Below are positions 1-9,473 of a stretch of 39,457 nucleotides of DNA, piece after piece. The translations under genes and the position numbers were made by a program. Under the pieces are notes generated by a model. The model did no database searches. It was not told the DNA's origin and was given only the letters and a program-made list of their open reading frames with translations. How positions within the stretch are numbered: the stretch's first letter is position 1; each line of letters opens with the position of its first letter. Origin of the DNA: Bacteroidota bacterium (GTDB lineage Bacteria; Bacteroidota; Ignavibacteria; Ignavibacteriales; SURF-24); assembly GCA_030706145.1 (NCBI GenBank), contig JAUZPB010000030.1:1-39457 (forward strand). Direction: 5' to 3'.

Positions 1-184
1 AATGCTGACCCTGTCTTTTTTCTATTCCATCTAACCTTTCTCAAAACTTTGGTAAAAACAATATTCTAGATATTTTTAATTATTTAAATTATCTTTGAAA
101 AGAATTTGCTGAATAATTCCATTTTACTGACAACAATATTTGAAAAATATATTAACTTTTCTTTTAATTTCAGGGGTATTATTC

Positions 185-484
185 ATGAAAATTGCATTTG
201 TTATCTACAGAGATGTCCTTGAAGATAGGTTATCTTCACTTCTGGAAAGGGCGGGGGTCGATTTCTTCACAGAATGGGAAAACGTTAAGGGTAAAGGTCA
301 CGATACTCTGCCCCATTTAGGCACAAGAACATTCCCGGGTTATAACTCCGTCAGAATGATTGCCTTTGAGGATGAGGACCGCTTAGAGTGCCTTATCGAT
401 CTTATTATCCAACTGAATAGCACTATTCCAGTTAAAGATGATTATGTAAGACTATTTCAGATCCCTCTCGAGAGGATCATTTAA
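185..484 (+). CDS. PII-like small protein (efflux-associated type)
   Basis: This 99-residue protein resembles the GlnB/PII-like ferredoxin-fold proteins that in Bacteroidota often sit beside RND efflux pump genes. Visible marks are a beta-strand start (MKIAFVIYRD), a central GxGxD..PHLG segment near residues 36-46, and a second strand-helix unit (VRMIAFEDEDRLECLIDLI, about 57-75). The frame could open upstream at a TTG (140), but the ATG at 185 has a good AGGGG ribosome site about 10 bases before it and begins directly with the fold, so I chose it. The ligand is unknown; classic PII nucleotide-binding and uridylylation motifs are not obvious. If an efflux operon is present it lies before position 1. 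The family call is from memory and pattern only. Confidence 0.6.
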   Translation: MKIAFVIYRDVLEDRLSSLLERAGVDFFTEWENVKGKGHDTLPHLGTRTFPGYNSVRMIAFEDEDRLECLIDLIIQLNSTIPVKDDYVRLFQIPLERII

Positions 485-672
485 CGATTCTTGTCCCTTG
501 AATTTTTTTTACTTGATTCGCCTATTAATGAATATATCTGCACTTTTTTTCGTTAAAAGAAGATTTCTTATTGACATTAGATAATTGTAGACTTAATTTG
601 CTTTTTGATTAATGCTTAATTTATTTCCATAATGGTTAGCTTGATCTGTCCAATGAATTAAGGCAAGTAAAT

Positions 673-1182
673 ATGGCAGTCAGAGACATTATTTTACTCG
701 GAGATCCCAGGCTCTATGAACCCTCTCAGTTAGTAAAACTTGATGAGCTTAAGGATATTGAACCGCTAATATGCGATCTGCATGATACACTTATCGATTG
801 CAAAAGCAAATATGGAATTGGTAGGGCTATTGCTGCTCCTCAGATAGGTGTAATGAAAAGACTGATATATATGTACATTGACAAACAACCCGTTGTTTTG
901 ATTAACCCTGACCTTACCTTCCGCAACAATGGAATAGTAGAAGTTTGGGATGATTGTCTGAGTTTTCCTGGACTAAAAGTAAAAGTCCAGAGATACAAAA
1001 AATGCCATATTGAATTCAGGGACTTAAATTGGAAAAAATATCTGATAGAACTCGAAGGAGACCTATCGGAATTATTGCAGCACGAGTGCGATCATCTTAA
1101 CGGTGTGCTCGCAATTTCTAGGGCCATAGACGATAAATCTTTTGCTGTTAAATCTGAAGTTCTGCACGATACTGTTTGTTGA
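673..1182 (+). CDS. def: Peptide deformylase with variant motifs
   Basis: This enzyme removes the formyl group from the N-terminal methionine of new proteins, using a metal held by one Cys and two His. All three family motifs are visible in its 169 residues. Motif 1 is GRAIAAPQIG (50-59), where the usual GxGxAAPQ has Ala for the second Gly. Motif 2 is DDCLSFPG (93-100), where EGCLS is usual; Cys95 is the expected metal ligand. Motif 3 is QHECDH (136-141), supplying both His ligands and the catalytic Glu. The N-terminal GDPRLYEPS segment is also typical. The length is normal. The gene stands alone, with a 190-base gap before it and 379 after, so it is probably its own transcription unit. A divergent paralog of a housekeeping copy elsewhere is possible. 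Confidence 0.9.
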   Translation: MAVRDIILLGDPRLYEPSQLVKLDELKDIEPLICDLHDTLIDCKSKYGIGRAIAAPQIGVMKRLIYMYIDKQPVVLINPDLTFRNNGIVEVWDDCLSFPGLKVKVQRYKKCHIEFRDLNWKKYLIELEGDLSELLQHECDHLNGVLAISRAIDDKSFAVKSEVLHDTVC

Positions 1183-1561
1183 AATTTAGATCTGCATTTT
1201 GTTATTATTCCTTCTTTTAGCATAATCAGAAAATTCTCTTGCGTATCAATCTAAAAGTTGTTTTATTACAAGAAATATGTATTTCACCGGATCTTGAGAA
1301 ACATTTCCCCCTGTTATCTTGTTTTAAATATTAATTACGGAATTCCGATTTACTAGGTTTTTTATCTAAGAACTGAGTTTTTCATTGACCCATGCTCCCC
1401 GGCACAGCCTTCTCTGTTCACTGTAAAAGGTGTATTGGTTGTGCCGGGTTTTCTTTTTCTACTGTTTTCCTTTTACTGTTAGGAAAAACCTTGGGATTGA
1501 TTGTAATGGCAATATTTGTATTTATTTAATTAGATGCCATTTTTAATATCTTGAGGTCAAA
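1183..1561 (+). other. 379-base gene-free stretch with a hairpin
   Basis: No plausible coding frame was seen here. The one clear element is the terminator-like hairpin at 1398-1448, more than 200 bases after the deformylase stop and about 110 bases before the next start. That placement allows a long 3' untranslated end, a small RNA ending at the hairpin, or a leader attenuator for the downstream oxidoreductase. Confidence 0.4.
1398..1461 (+). terminator. Terminator-like hairpin and T-tract
   Basis: Bases 1398-1406 (CCCGGCACA) pair perfectly with 1440-1448 (TGTGCCGGG). The stem extends to 12 pairs with one G-U. The loop is long, 27 bases, and the stem is followed by TTTTCTTTTTCT. The GC-rich stem plus T-tract fits an intrinsic terminator on the plus strand; the long loop is atypical. 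Confidence 0.6.
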
Positions 1562-3172
1562 ATGCCTTCTAGTAAAAATAAATCTGCAAGTATTAATCGC
1601 CCCAAAAAGGTTAACCCCGCAAGGGCTTCCGGTGCCGATCTTTCATTTTGGCAAGCTACGACTAAACCCCTGGAATTTGCAACCTTAAATGAGGACTTAA
1701 CCATCAATACTGTCATTGTTGGCGGCGGAATAGCTGGAATTACAACTGCATACCTTCTGGCTAAACAGGGCAGAAGTGTAGCTATTTTAGAGGATGGGTA
1801 TTTAGCAAGCGGAGAAACCGGAAGAACAACGGCTCACCTTGTAAATGCACTGGACGACAGGTACTATGACCTTGAAAACTATTTTGGAAAAGAAGGTGCC
1901 AGAAAAGCAGCCGAAAGCCATAGCGCTGCCGTGGATCTGATTGAATACAATGTTACAACAGAAAATATCGATTGCGATTTTGAAAGACTTCCCGGCTATC
2001 TGTTCCTCCATCCATCAGATAAAAAGGACTCTCTTAAAAAAGAACTTGAAGCTACTAGGAATGCTGGAATAAATACTGAACTATTGGATAACGTCCCCGG
2101 GATTCCCTCAGAACCAGGACCGTGTATTATGTTCCCCTCTCAGGCTATGTTCCATCCGCTTAAATATATTGCTGCTTTGGCTAATACAATTATTAAACAG
2201 GGTGAAAAGATCTATACAAAGACCCATGTTACAAAGATTGATTCTTCAGGCGTAGTTACATCAAATGGACATAGTGTTAAGGCTGAGCATATTGTCATAG
2301 CTACGGGTACTCCCATACATAGAACTTTTGAGATTCATACAAAACAGGAGGCCTACAGAACATATGTAATAGGAGCAACTGTCCCAAAAGATTCTCTTCC
2401 CAGAGCTCTATGGTGGGATACTGGTGATCAGGATTCAACTTGGAATAATTATCCTTATCATTATGCAAGACTTCAGAACTATGACGATGAATTTGACCTT
2501 CTTATCGTGGGAGGTGAGGATCACAAAACTGGACAGCCGGACAAAGAGGGAATAGAAGAGGAGATGAGATTCGATAAACTCATCAAATGGACGACTGAAC
2601 GCTTTCCCATCCAGGAGGTACTTTACAAGTGGTCTGGTCAGATAATGGAACCAGTGGACTCTCTTGCTTTTATTGGCCGTGATCCAGCCGAGAGTAAGGG
2701 GAATATTTACTTTTTTACTGGCGATTCTGGAAACGGTATGACCCATGGTACTTTAGCTGGAATAATAATCAGCGATATGATCGCAGGCGGCGAAAACCCC
2801 TGGACTAGCCTTTATGACCCCTCTAGAAAAACTCTTAAGACTGCAGCTGATTTTGTTGAGGCAAACGTTAACGTTGCTAAACAGTATACGGAATTCTTAA
2901 GCGGAGGAGATGTCGATTCGGTAAAACAGATTGCTCCCGACCATGGTGCAATTGTAAGAATGGGAACCTCAAAGGCTGCAGTATACAGGGACAAATCTGG
3001 AAATGTTCATGCCTATAGTGCTGTATGTCCTCACCTAAAATGTATAGTCGAATGGAATGATGAGGAAAAATCCTTTGACTGTCCATGCCATGGCTCAAGA
3101 TTTACATGCTATGGCAAGGTAATTAATGGCCCGGCAAATACTGATCTTACAGCCGTGGATATTAAAGAGTAG
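1562..3172 (+). CDS. FAD-dependent oxidoreductase with C-terminal Rieske domain
   Basis: This 536-residue fusion joins a DadA/glycine-oxidase-like flavoprotein to a Rieske [2Fe-2S] domain, the architecture of Bacillus YhfW. The dinucleotide-binding loop VGGGIAG is at about 53-59, followed by the Glu that binds ribose. A second FAD-contact strand with ATGTP lies mid-protein. The Rieske cluster ligands are C489-P-H491 and C507-P-C-H510. No signal peptide or membrane segment is seen, so it is probably cytoplasmic. The substrate is unknown: it likely oxidises an amine- or amino-acid-like compound and passes electrons through the cluster, which is inference. The gene is monocistronic, facing a minus-strand gene across a hairpin just past its stop. 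Confidence 0.88.
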   Translation: MPSSKNKSASINRPKKVNPARASGADLSFWQATTKPLEFATLNEDLTINTVIVGGGIAGITTAYLLAKQGRSVAILEDGYLASGETGRTTAHLVNALDDRYYDLENYFGKEGARKAAESHSAAVDLIEYNVTTENIDCDFERLPGYLFLHPSDKKDSLKKELEATRNAGINTELLDNVPGIPSEPGPCIMFPSQAMFHPLKYIAALANTIIKQGEKIYTKTHVTKIDSSGVVTSNGHSVKAEHIVIATGTPIHRTFEIHTKQEAYRTYVIGATVPKDSLPRALWWDTGDQDSTWNNYPYHYARLQNYDDEFDLLIVGGEDHKTGQPDKEGIEEEMRFDKLIKWTTERFPIQEVLYKWSGQIMEPVDSLAFIGRDPAESKGNIYFFTGDSGNGMTHGTLAGIIISDMIAGGENPWTSLYDPSRKTLKTAADFVEANVNVAKQYTEFLSGGDVDSVKQIAPDHGAIVRMGTSKAAVYRDKSGNVHAYSAVCPHLKCIVEWNDEEKSFDCPCHGSRFTCYGKVINGPANTDLTAVDIKE

Positions 3173-3189
3173 GTATTAAAGATGAGTAG

Positions 3190-3227
3190 AATAAAACACC
3201 CGGGATTAGTTTTTAACTCCCCGGGTG
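3190..3227 (-). terminator. Terminator between convergent genes
   Basis: CACCCGGG (3197-3204) and CCCGGGTG (3220-3227) form an 8-pair GC-rich stem with a 15-base loop. Read on the minus strand it is followed by TTTTAT, giving a good intrinsic terminator for the methyltransferase that ends at 3250. On the plus strand the T-run is poor, but it may also stop the oxidoreductase transcript. Confidence 0.7.
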
Positions 3228-3249
3228 ATAATTAAAATGCAGGTGATAA

Positions 3250-4689
3250 CTAAAAAGCCATAAGTAGTATCATTACTTCAAGATTTGGCGTTCCCGGAAA
3301 CATATCAAGTGGAATGACTTTCTGTATCTTGTAGTTGTTCTTTTTCCACTGCTTTATTTCCTCTGCTATCTTATCGACATTGCAGAATATATGGAGTATA
3401 CGCAAAGGTCTTCTTTGAGCTATTTTCTTTATTACTCCTTTTTCCGTCCCTTGCCTCGGAGGATCCAGTATATATATTTCTTCTATATCCAGGCTTTCTG
3501 GAAGAGAGGAGTCTAAGGATTCTTCTGTTATCCTTTTTGTTAAGAATTTTACTTTCCCTTTATGAGACATAAAACTATTATTTTCAATTGCAGACTTAAT
3601 TGAAGAACCTTCTGCCTCGATTCCGATTGTCTCATTAAAATTATCTGCAAGATAATGCGAAAATAACCCATATCCGCAATATAGATCTATAAGCCTTGAT
3701 TTGTCTGCAGGCTTATCTGCAGGTAAAAGCATTGACTTAGCCCTGTCAAGCATTACAGGTACCATCGATCCGTTTACCTGGGAAAAAGATGTGGGATAAA
3801 ATGAATACTTTAAGTCATGAAATTTTACAAAAAGTTTGTCCGGCCCAAATAGCTTCTTAAAACTAAGTTGATCTTTTGGCCTCAAATTCTCCAGATAATA
3901 ATCCGATCTTGTTGGATCCAGATATATAAATGCAGATATCACATTTGCCTGTGTCCTTTTTATCTCCTCGGCTAATGCTTTTAGTTTTCTTACTATTGGT
4001 CCGCTTAATGTATGTACATTAAATATAACCGAAAATTCTGTGTAACTTCCCCGAATTACGATAAAGTTAAGACATTGTCCTAAAATAAGATAAACCGGCT
4101 CGTTAATTCTTTCAGAAATATATCTGTATATTTCTGAATGTTCCTCAGGCTCAAGAAGTGATGAAGTAAAGAACTCCTTTTCCTTAACCTTCGTGTCCTC
4201 TGAAAATAATAAGTAGAATCTGTTCTTATGCCTTATTATCCTTCTTTTTGTAGTCGTTCTGTATTGCCTTGGCTTTGGTGATGCAACTACTTTTTCAGGT
4301 CTTGTTGGCAGATTATTATCCTTCCAGAATTCTTTGAAAACCTGCGTCTTTAATTCCAGCTCCTTTTCATAGGAAAGATCTGCTAATGGCTCAATGCCCG
4401 TGAAAATTAACTCAGGACTGTTCTTTTTTAATGCTTCTGTCATTTTTTCTGCAAAAGAAGGACTTTTTACTTCATTTACTTCTTCCTGCGTAGGAATCGT
4501 AAATCTACCTTTCCCTTCGTGTCTTCTTTCTTCATATTTCCTTTCTCCATACCTTTTCTCTTCAGGCCTTGTTTTGGCCTTAAAACCATCTCTATCCTTT
4601 GAACTATCTTTTACCTTATAGCTATGTTGTGTTTTTTGTAGCTTACCCGAAACTGGCCTTGCTTTACTCTCATTCTTTCTGTTTTTCAA
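3250..4689 (-). CDS. TrmA/RlmD-like uracil-C5 RNA methyltransferase
   Basis: This probable SAM-dependent methyltransferase acts on C5 of uridine in RNA (rRNA or tRNA). Of its 479 residues, about 1-75 are a highly charged, probably disordered Lys/Arg/Glu tail. The catalytic half carries SFSQVN (301-306), the SAM loop DLYCGYGLFS (335-344), DPPRQG (409-414), the nucleophile motif FCN with Cys436 (usually SCN), and the end motif DMFPGTPNLE with Glu472 (usually DxFPxTxHxE). I see no TRAM domain and no four-Cys iron-sulfur site, unlike RlmD. It starts at TTG (4687-4689), with AGGA six bases upstream. Upstream lies the divergent uvrA. Whether it modifies 23S rRNA or tRNA cannot be told from sequence. 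Confidence 0.82.
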   Translation of the reverse strand: MKNRKNESKARPVSGKLQKTQHSYKVKDSSKDRDGFKAKTRPEEKRYGERKYEERRHEGKGRFTIPTQEEVNEVKSPSFAEKMTEALKKNSPELIFTGIEPLADLSYEKELELKTQVFKEFWKDNNLPTRPEKVVASPKPRQYRTTTKRRIIRHKNRFYLLFSEDTKVKEKEFFTSSLLEPEEHSEIYRYISERINEPVYLILGQCLNFIVIRGSYTEFSVIFNVHTLSGPIVRKLKALAEEIKRTQANVISAFIYLDPTRSDYYLENLRPKDQLSFKKLFGPDKLFVKFHDLKYSFYPTSFSQVNGSMVPVMLDRAKSMLLPADKPADKSRLIDLYCGYGLFSHYLADNFNETIGIEAEGSSIKSAIENNSFMSHKGKVKFLTKRITEESLDSSLPESLDIEEIYILDPPRQGTEKGVIKKIAQRRPLRILHIFCNVDKIAEEIKQWKKNNYKIQKVIPLDMFPGTPNLEVMILLMAF

Positions 4690-4890
4690 ATCTTTTCCTG
4701 GAATTTTCTTTTATTTAATACAAATATTTTGAAATACTCGATTTTTGCATTTGTAAATATACTGGAAAAATTGTCTAACTTGCTCCATAATTTATTTTAC
4801 TCCATAATTTTATCCTATTTTTGAACTTACTTAATAGCTCTAAAGTTATTAGATTTGCATATTAATATTTTTTTGAACTATGAAGTTATA

Positions 4891-7671
4891 ATGAATAATA
4901 AACAGATAAATCCTAGAGATAGAATAATTGTAAAAGGGGCCAGAGAACATAACCTTAAAAATGTTGATCTGGAGATCCCTAGAAATAAATTGGTAGTTGT
5001 TACAGGTGTTAGCGGTAGCGGAAAATCTTCATTGGTCTTTGATACGATCTATGCAGAAGGACAGAGAAGATATGTTGAAAGCCTTTCTTCTTATGCTAGA
5101 CAATTCCTTGAGAGAATTAATAAACCTGATGTGGATTTTATTTATGGAATTAGCCCTGCAGTAGCTATTGAACAGAAAACTGGCTCCAGAAATACCCGTT
5201 CCACTGTAGGTACAACAACCGAAGTTTATGACTACCTTAGACTCCTTTTTGCAAGGGTTGGTAAGACTTATTGTGTTATATGCGGCAAAGTAGTAAAAAA
5301 GGACACTGTTACTACAGTTTCTCAGTGGCTTGAAGAACAACCCGAAGATGGACGATATTATCTTGGCTTTAAGATCCAACACCACGAGGGAAGAAAACCA
5401 AAGGAAGAGGTGGAACTCTTAAAGAGAAGAGGTTTCTTCAGAATATTTTTGAAAGATAAAGTAATTGACCTAAATGAAGTTCAACCTACTCTAAGAAAAA
5501 AAGATGACATTTATGCCATTATTGACCGCTTTAAGATTAAAAAGGGGAAAATGAGAGAAACTCTTTCCGAATCTATTGAAACAGCATTTAAGGAAGGAGA
5601 AGAAAGACTAGCTATTGTAAATGCCGATACATTTGAGGTTACAACATTTAATAAATTTTATGAATGTTGTGGTACCAGATATGAAGAGCCCGAACCTCAC
5701 TTTTTCTCTTTTAATAATCCTTTCGGCGCCTGCCCGGTATGTCAGGGGTTTGGTAGAACAGTTGGCATTGATATGGACCTTGTCGTTCCTAATCCAAACC
5801 TTTCAATCTTGGAAGGTGCAATTGCACCATGGAGATCAATTAAATATTCAAAACACCTCAGAGACCTTGTAAGGACAGCTAAGGAGTATAATATTCCGAC
5901 TCAGATCCCCTTCAGAGAACTAACTGAAGAACAGGTCTCTACTATTAAAAGTGGATGGAAAGGCTTTATTGGAATTGATAAGTTCTTTGAGGAACTTGAA
6001 GGTATGACCTATAAGCTTCATATAAGGGTGTTACTTAGCCGCTACAGAGGTTATACCACCTGTTCTGCTTGTAAGGGCTCGCGCTTAAGAAGAGAAACCT
6101 TTCAGGTGAAAATTGGCGGAAGTTCAATTCAGGATATCGTTAAGCTCTCCATCGAAAAAGCACTGAAATTCTTTGTAAGCCTTCAACTAACTGACTTTGA
6201 AATGGCTGTGGGTGAAAGAATATTAAAAGAGATTATTAAACGCCTTACATTCTTAAATGACGTTGGCTTGGGTTATCTTACCTTAGATCGCCTAAGCAGT
6301 ACTCTGTCTGGCGGTGAAACTCAGAGAATTAATCTTGCTACTTCACTCGGCTCTTCTCTTATTGGAACTCTTTATGTATTGGATGAGCCTAGCATAGGTC
6401 TCCATCCCAGAGATAATACCAGACTTATTAAAATTCTGAAATCCCTCAGAGATATTGGAAATACTGTACTTGTAGTTGAACATGATCCTGAAATGATGAG
6501 AGAAGCAGATATGATAGTCGATATGGGGCCAAAAGCTGGAATTCATGGAGGTGAGATAGTTGCCTATGGTACTTATGACCAACTGATAAATGATAAGAAA
6601 TCTCTCACAGGCAAGTATCTTTCAGGAAAACTGAATATCCCTTTGCCTGAAAAAAGAAATGTCTCCGAGGGCAAGTGCATTAAGATTATTGGCGCAAATG
6701 AAAATAACCTTAAGAACATCAATGTCGATATTCCACTGAATAAATTTGTAGTTATTACAGGTGTAAGCGGTTCTGGCAAAAGCACCCTTATTCACGACGT
6801 ACTCTATGGCGGAATTACAAAACTTCTTGGCGGAAATCCTCCAAAAATTGGAAAGTTCCAGGATATAAAGGGAGTGCAGTTTATCGACTCAATTGAGATC
6901 GTTGACCAGTCCCCTATTGGAAGATCTCCTCGGTCTAATCCGATTAGCTATGTTAAGGCTTATGAACATATAAGAGAACTTTTTGCCTCAACTCATCAGG
7001 CAAGGGCAAAAGGTTATAAGCCTGGATATTTTTCTTTTAACGTCCCAGGTGGAAGATGCGAGACATGCCAGGGTGATGGTTTTGTAAAAGTTGAAATGCA
7101 ATTCCTTGCCGACTTGTACCTAGAATGTGAGGATTGCAAGGGCACACGCTTCAAAAAAGAAATTAGAGATATTACTTATAAGGGCAAAAACTTAGTCGAT
7201 GTTCTGGATATGTCGGTTGATCAGGCCTTGGAACTCTTTAGCGAGAATAAGAAGATTAGTGAATATCTACAAATCCTCTCCCAGGTCGGTCTTGGATATG
7301 TAAAACTTGGACAGCCTTCAAATACTCTCTCAGGCGGTGAGGCACAAAGAGTAAAACTTGCAGCACACCTCTCTACTCAAAGAAGTAATCATCATACTCT
7401 TTTTATATTTGATGAACCAACTACTGGACTTCATTTTGACGATATAAGCAAACTTTTGAACTGCTTCAGACTCCTTATTGAAAAAAAGAATTCTGTCGTC
7501 ATAATTGAACATAATCTCGATATAATCAAAAGTGCTGATTATATTATTGACCTTGGCCCTGAAGCCGGAGAAAAGGGAGGACAGGTTATTGCTTTTGGTA
7601 CACCGGAAGATATTGTTAAGTCTTCTGAAATCTCTTTTACAGGGCAATATTTAAGGGATTATCTCGATTAA
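4891..7671 (+). CDS. uvrA: Excinuclease ABC subunit A
   Basis: This is the damage-recognition ATPase of nucleotide excision repair; it works as a dimer with UvrB. It has two ABC modules. The first has Walker [10 protein letters not shown] (about 39-47), followed by the family hallmark [13 protein letters not shown], with a signature LSGGETQR and Walker B VLDEPS later. The second has [17 protein letters not shown] and IFDEPTTG. Zinc-finger CxxC pairs are present in both halves ([23 protein letters not shown]). At about 926 residues it is full length. I chose the ATG at 4891; an in-frame TTG at 4855 would add a poorly conserved leader. It is divergent from the RNA methyltransferase and followed by a strong hairpin. 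LexA-type control could not be identified. Confidence 0.97.
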   Translation: MNNKQINPRDRIIVKGAREHNLKNVDLEIPRNKLVVVTGVSGSGKSSLVFDTIYAEGQRRYVESLSSYARQFLERINKPDVDFIYGISPAVAIEQKTGSRNTRSTVGTTTEVYDYLRLLFARVGKTYCVICGKVVKKDTVTTVSQWLEEQPEDGRYYLGFKIQHHEGRKPKEEVELLKRRGFFRIFLKDKVIDLNEVQPTLRKKDDIYAIIDRFKIKKGKMRETLSESIETAFKEGEERLAIVNADTFEVTTFNKFYECCGTRYEEPEPHFFSFNNPFGACPVCQGFGRTVGIDMDLVVPNPNLSILEGAIAPWRSIKYSKHLRDLVRTAKEYNIPTQIPFRELTEEQVSTIKSGWKGFIGIDKFFEELEGMTYKLHIRVLLSRYRGYTTCSACKGSRLRRETFQVKIGGSSIQDIVKLSIEKALKFFVSLQLTDFEMAVGERILKEIIKRLTFLNDVGLGYLTLDRLSSTLSGGETQRINLATSLGSSLIGTLYVLDEPSIGLHPRDNTRLIKILKSLRDIGNTVLVVEHDPEMMREADMIVDMGPKAGIHGGEIVAYGTYDQLINDKKSLTGKYLSGKLNIPLPEKRNVSEGKCIKIIGANENNLKNINVDIPLNKFVVITGVSGSGKSTLIHDVLYGGITKLLGGNPPKIGKFQDIKGVQFIDSIEIVDQSPIGRSPRSNPISYVKAYEHIRELFASTHQARAKGYKPGYFSFNVPGGRCETCQGDGFVKVEMQFLADLYLECEDCKGTRFKKEIRDITYKGKNLVDVLDMSVDQALELFSENKKISEYLQILSQVGLGYVKLGQPSNTLSGGEAQRVKLAAHLSTQRSNHHTLFIFDEPTTGLHFDDISKLLNCFRLLIEKKNSVVIIEHNLDIIKSADYIIDLGPEAGEKGGQVIAFGTPEDIVKSSEISFTGQYLRDYLD

Positions 7672-7691
7672 CTATACCTGGTCCTATAGGG

Positions 7692-7760
7692 ATCTGCGTC
7701 TTTGTGCAAATTGTAAAGCTTAAAAAATGACACAAAACGCAGATTCTTTGCTCTATTTTA
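7692..7760 (+). terminator. Probable uvrA terminator
   Basis: Bases 7692-7706 and 7731-7744 form a 14-pair stem with a single bulged C and a 24-base loop, followed by TCTTTGCTCTATTTTA. It starts about 20 bases after the uvrA stop. A separate perfect dyad, ATAAATCTT-GT-AAGATTTAT, follows at 7761-7780. Confidence 0.6.
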
Positions 7761-7950
7761 ATAAATCTTGTAAGATTTATCCTACAAAAAACAGAAATTC
7801 TACCTTACAAAACTTTACCGGTTTGAGCCTACAGTAATATCAGACAAAGCCCGATAGATAAGCAAATACTATTGTGTTAAGTTCAATTTGTAGTCGGATG
7901 CAAAGTCATCTGAAGTTCTAATTTTACAAAGTTAAGTTAGGAGGAACATT

Positions 7951-8100
7951 ATGCTGTGGACAATATTTGCTATACTTGTAGTCCTCTGGCTCATTGGAAT
8001 GGTCAGTTCCTATACTCTCGGAGGATTTATACACATTCTTCTGGTAATTGCTGTAGTCCTGGCAATCATCAGCCTGCTTCGTGGAAGAAGTGCGGTTTGA
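7951..8100 (+). CDS. lmo0937-type small membrane protein
   Basis: This 49-residue protein starts MLWTIFAILVVLWLIG and continues VSSYTLGGFIHILLV, then a second hydrophobic stretch and a basic end (RGRSAV). This closely follows the pattern of the lmo0937 family of very short membrane proteins: two hydrophobic segments separated by the SSYTLGG(F)IH turn. The start is certain, with a strong AGGAGG ribosome site six bases upstream. The function is unknown; members are often linked with envelope or general stress genes, which is from memory. It opens a run of small or unfamiliar envelope-related genes continuing to about 12.15 kb. Confidence 0.85.
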   Translation: MLWTIFAILVVLWLIGMVSSYTLGGFIHILLVIAVVLAIISLLRGRSAV

Positions 8101-8246
8101 AGAAACTGAATCAACTATTTTTGTGTGCTTGATGATTTTTGGAGAAAATTTCTTCAAATATCAATATGATGGTCTATTTAATCTAAAGCTACGATTTGTT
8201 TAGAATTAGGTAGAGAATGTATAAAACTAAGATAAGGGAAATAATT

Positions 8247-9377
8247 ATGGTAAAGGAAATGAAATGGTTCATGGTTTTCGTTGTGGTTCTTGCGTTTCAG
8301 GGATTTCTAATGGCACAGGATGGCAGTTCAGGAAATACTGGCAGTAATACTGCCACAGGTGATACTTCCAGAAATAGCGGCTCCTACGGATCGGGAAATA
8401 GTTCTGGTAGTAGTGGTTCAGATAATACTGGTACAATGAGAAGAGATAACTCTGGAAGTAGTGGTTCGGAAAGAGACCGCAGCAGCGGTTCAGGATATCA
8501 GACCCCTTCAGGCGGAGGTAGTGGTAGTAGTTCTGGAGTAGGTAGCTATGGCACTGGTTCAGGACAAGATAGAACTACTGGTACCGGCAGCTCTACTCAG
8601 GATACAAGCTACAGAAGTGGATCAGGTAACACAGGTTCTGATAATACAGGGGCAACTGGCTCTGGAAGAAATAGAAGTGGATCCGGTACATCTGGAACAG
8701 GAACTGGTACGGGCACCTCTGGTACAACTGGTAGCGGCTCAGGCGGCTATGGCACTGGAACAGGTAGCAGCGGTACTGGTTCAGGTACAGGCGGATATGG
8801 AACAGGCAGTAGTAGTGGTACTGGTTCAAGTGGCTCTGGTAGCTATGGAACAGGTAGCAGTGGCTCTGGTACATCCGGCTCAAGTGGAACATATGGTAGC
8901 GGATCTGGCTCAACAGGATCACAGAGCAGCGGAACCGGCTCTTCCTCAAGTGGAACCAATATGGACAAAAGCAAAAGAGATAATTCCGGTACAATGAGTA
9001 GCGATACTTCTAAAACAAAAAAATCAAAGAAATCAAAAAGATCTCACAAACATAAAAGCTCAACTTCTTCTAGCAGCAGCACTAATATGGGAAACAGTAG
9101 TGACGAAAATACTGGAAGCTCCGGAAGCAGAAGCAGTAAATCAAGCCGTAAAAGTTCATCTTCAACTAGCGAACAGAATGAAAGTAACAATACCAGCGGT
9201 AGTGGATCTGGAGGTAGCAGCAGCAGTAGCGGTACTTATAACTCAGGAAGCAGTTCAGGCTCGGATAATAGTGGAACAAGTAGCGGAAGCACTTCGTCTG
9301 GAAGCAAAAAAAGTCACAAAAGCCATAAGAGCAGCAAAAGGAGTTCTGATACAACTTCATCAAGTGGTAACAGATAG
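8247..9377 (+). CDS. Exported Gly/Ser/Thr-rich low-complexity protein
   Basis: No family recognised. The product is 376 residues, starting with a signal peptide (KWFMVFVVVLAFQGF, ending in LMAQ, so cleavage probably precedes DG). The mature chain is almost entirely Gly, Ser and Thr, with scattered Asn, Asp and Tyr; YGTGSSG-like units recur in the first two thirds. From about residue 250 there are short basic clusters of Lys, His, Arg and Ser (KKSKKSKRSHKHKS, and a similar one near the C-terminus). No Cys, no anchor and no sorting signal is visible. I chose ATG 8247 because AAGGGA lies seven bases upstream and the signal peptide then begins promptly; ATG 8217 would add ten residues. A flexible surface, matrix or nucleic-acid-binding polymer is possible but unproven. 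Confidence 0.75.
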   Translation: MVKEMKWFMVFVVVLAFQGFLMAQDGSSGNTGSNTATGDTSRNSGSYGSGNSSGSSGSDNTGTMRRDNSGSSGSERDRSSGSGYQTPSGGGSGSSSGVGSYGTGSGQDRTTGTGSSTQDTSYRSGSGNTGSDNTGATGSGRNRSGSGTSGTGTGTGTSGTTGSGSGGYGTGTGSSGTGSGTGGYGTGSSSGTGSSGSGSYGTGSSGSGTSGSSGTYGSGSGSTGSQSSGTGSSSSGTNMDKSKRDNSGTMSSDTSKTKKSKKSKRSHKHKSSTSSSSSTNMGNSSDENTGSSGSRSSKSSRKSSSSTSEQNESNNTSGSGSGGSSSSSGTYNSGSSSGSDNSGTSSGSTSSGSKKSHKSHKSSKRSSDTTSSSGNR

Positions 9378-9473
9378 AAGCGCAGGAGGTACATTTATTA
9401 ACCTGCTGCCCATTTAACTATAAATAAGGTGGTCTGAAAAAGATACAACCTTAAAAACATTGACATGAATAGG

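Noticed and set aside
90-97. TATCTTTG as a Bacteroidota-type -7 promoter element before the first gene
   Set aside because: It matches TAnnTTTG, but no TTG element lies at the right distance upstream, and such short matches are expected by chance in AT-rich DNA.
4816-4823. TATTTTTG as a uvrA promoter element
   Set aside because: It matches the same short consensus without a correctly spaced -33 partner, so it is not reported as a promoter.
8548-9417. Long open frames in other frames and on the minus strand across the Gly/Ser-rich gene
   Set aside because: They arise from the repetitive GGx/AGx codons. Their products are compositionally odd (Gln/Val/Ala- or Tyr/Cys/Phe-rich), have no ribosome sites, and the plus frame with a signal peptide is clearly the real one.
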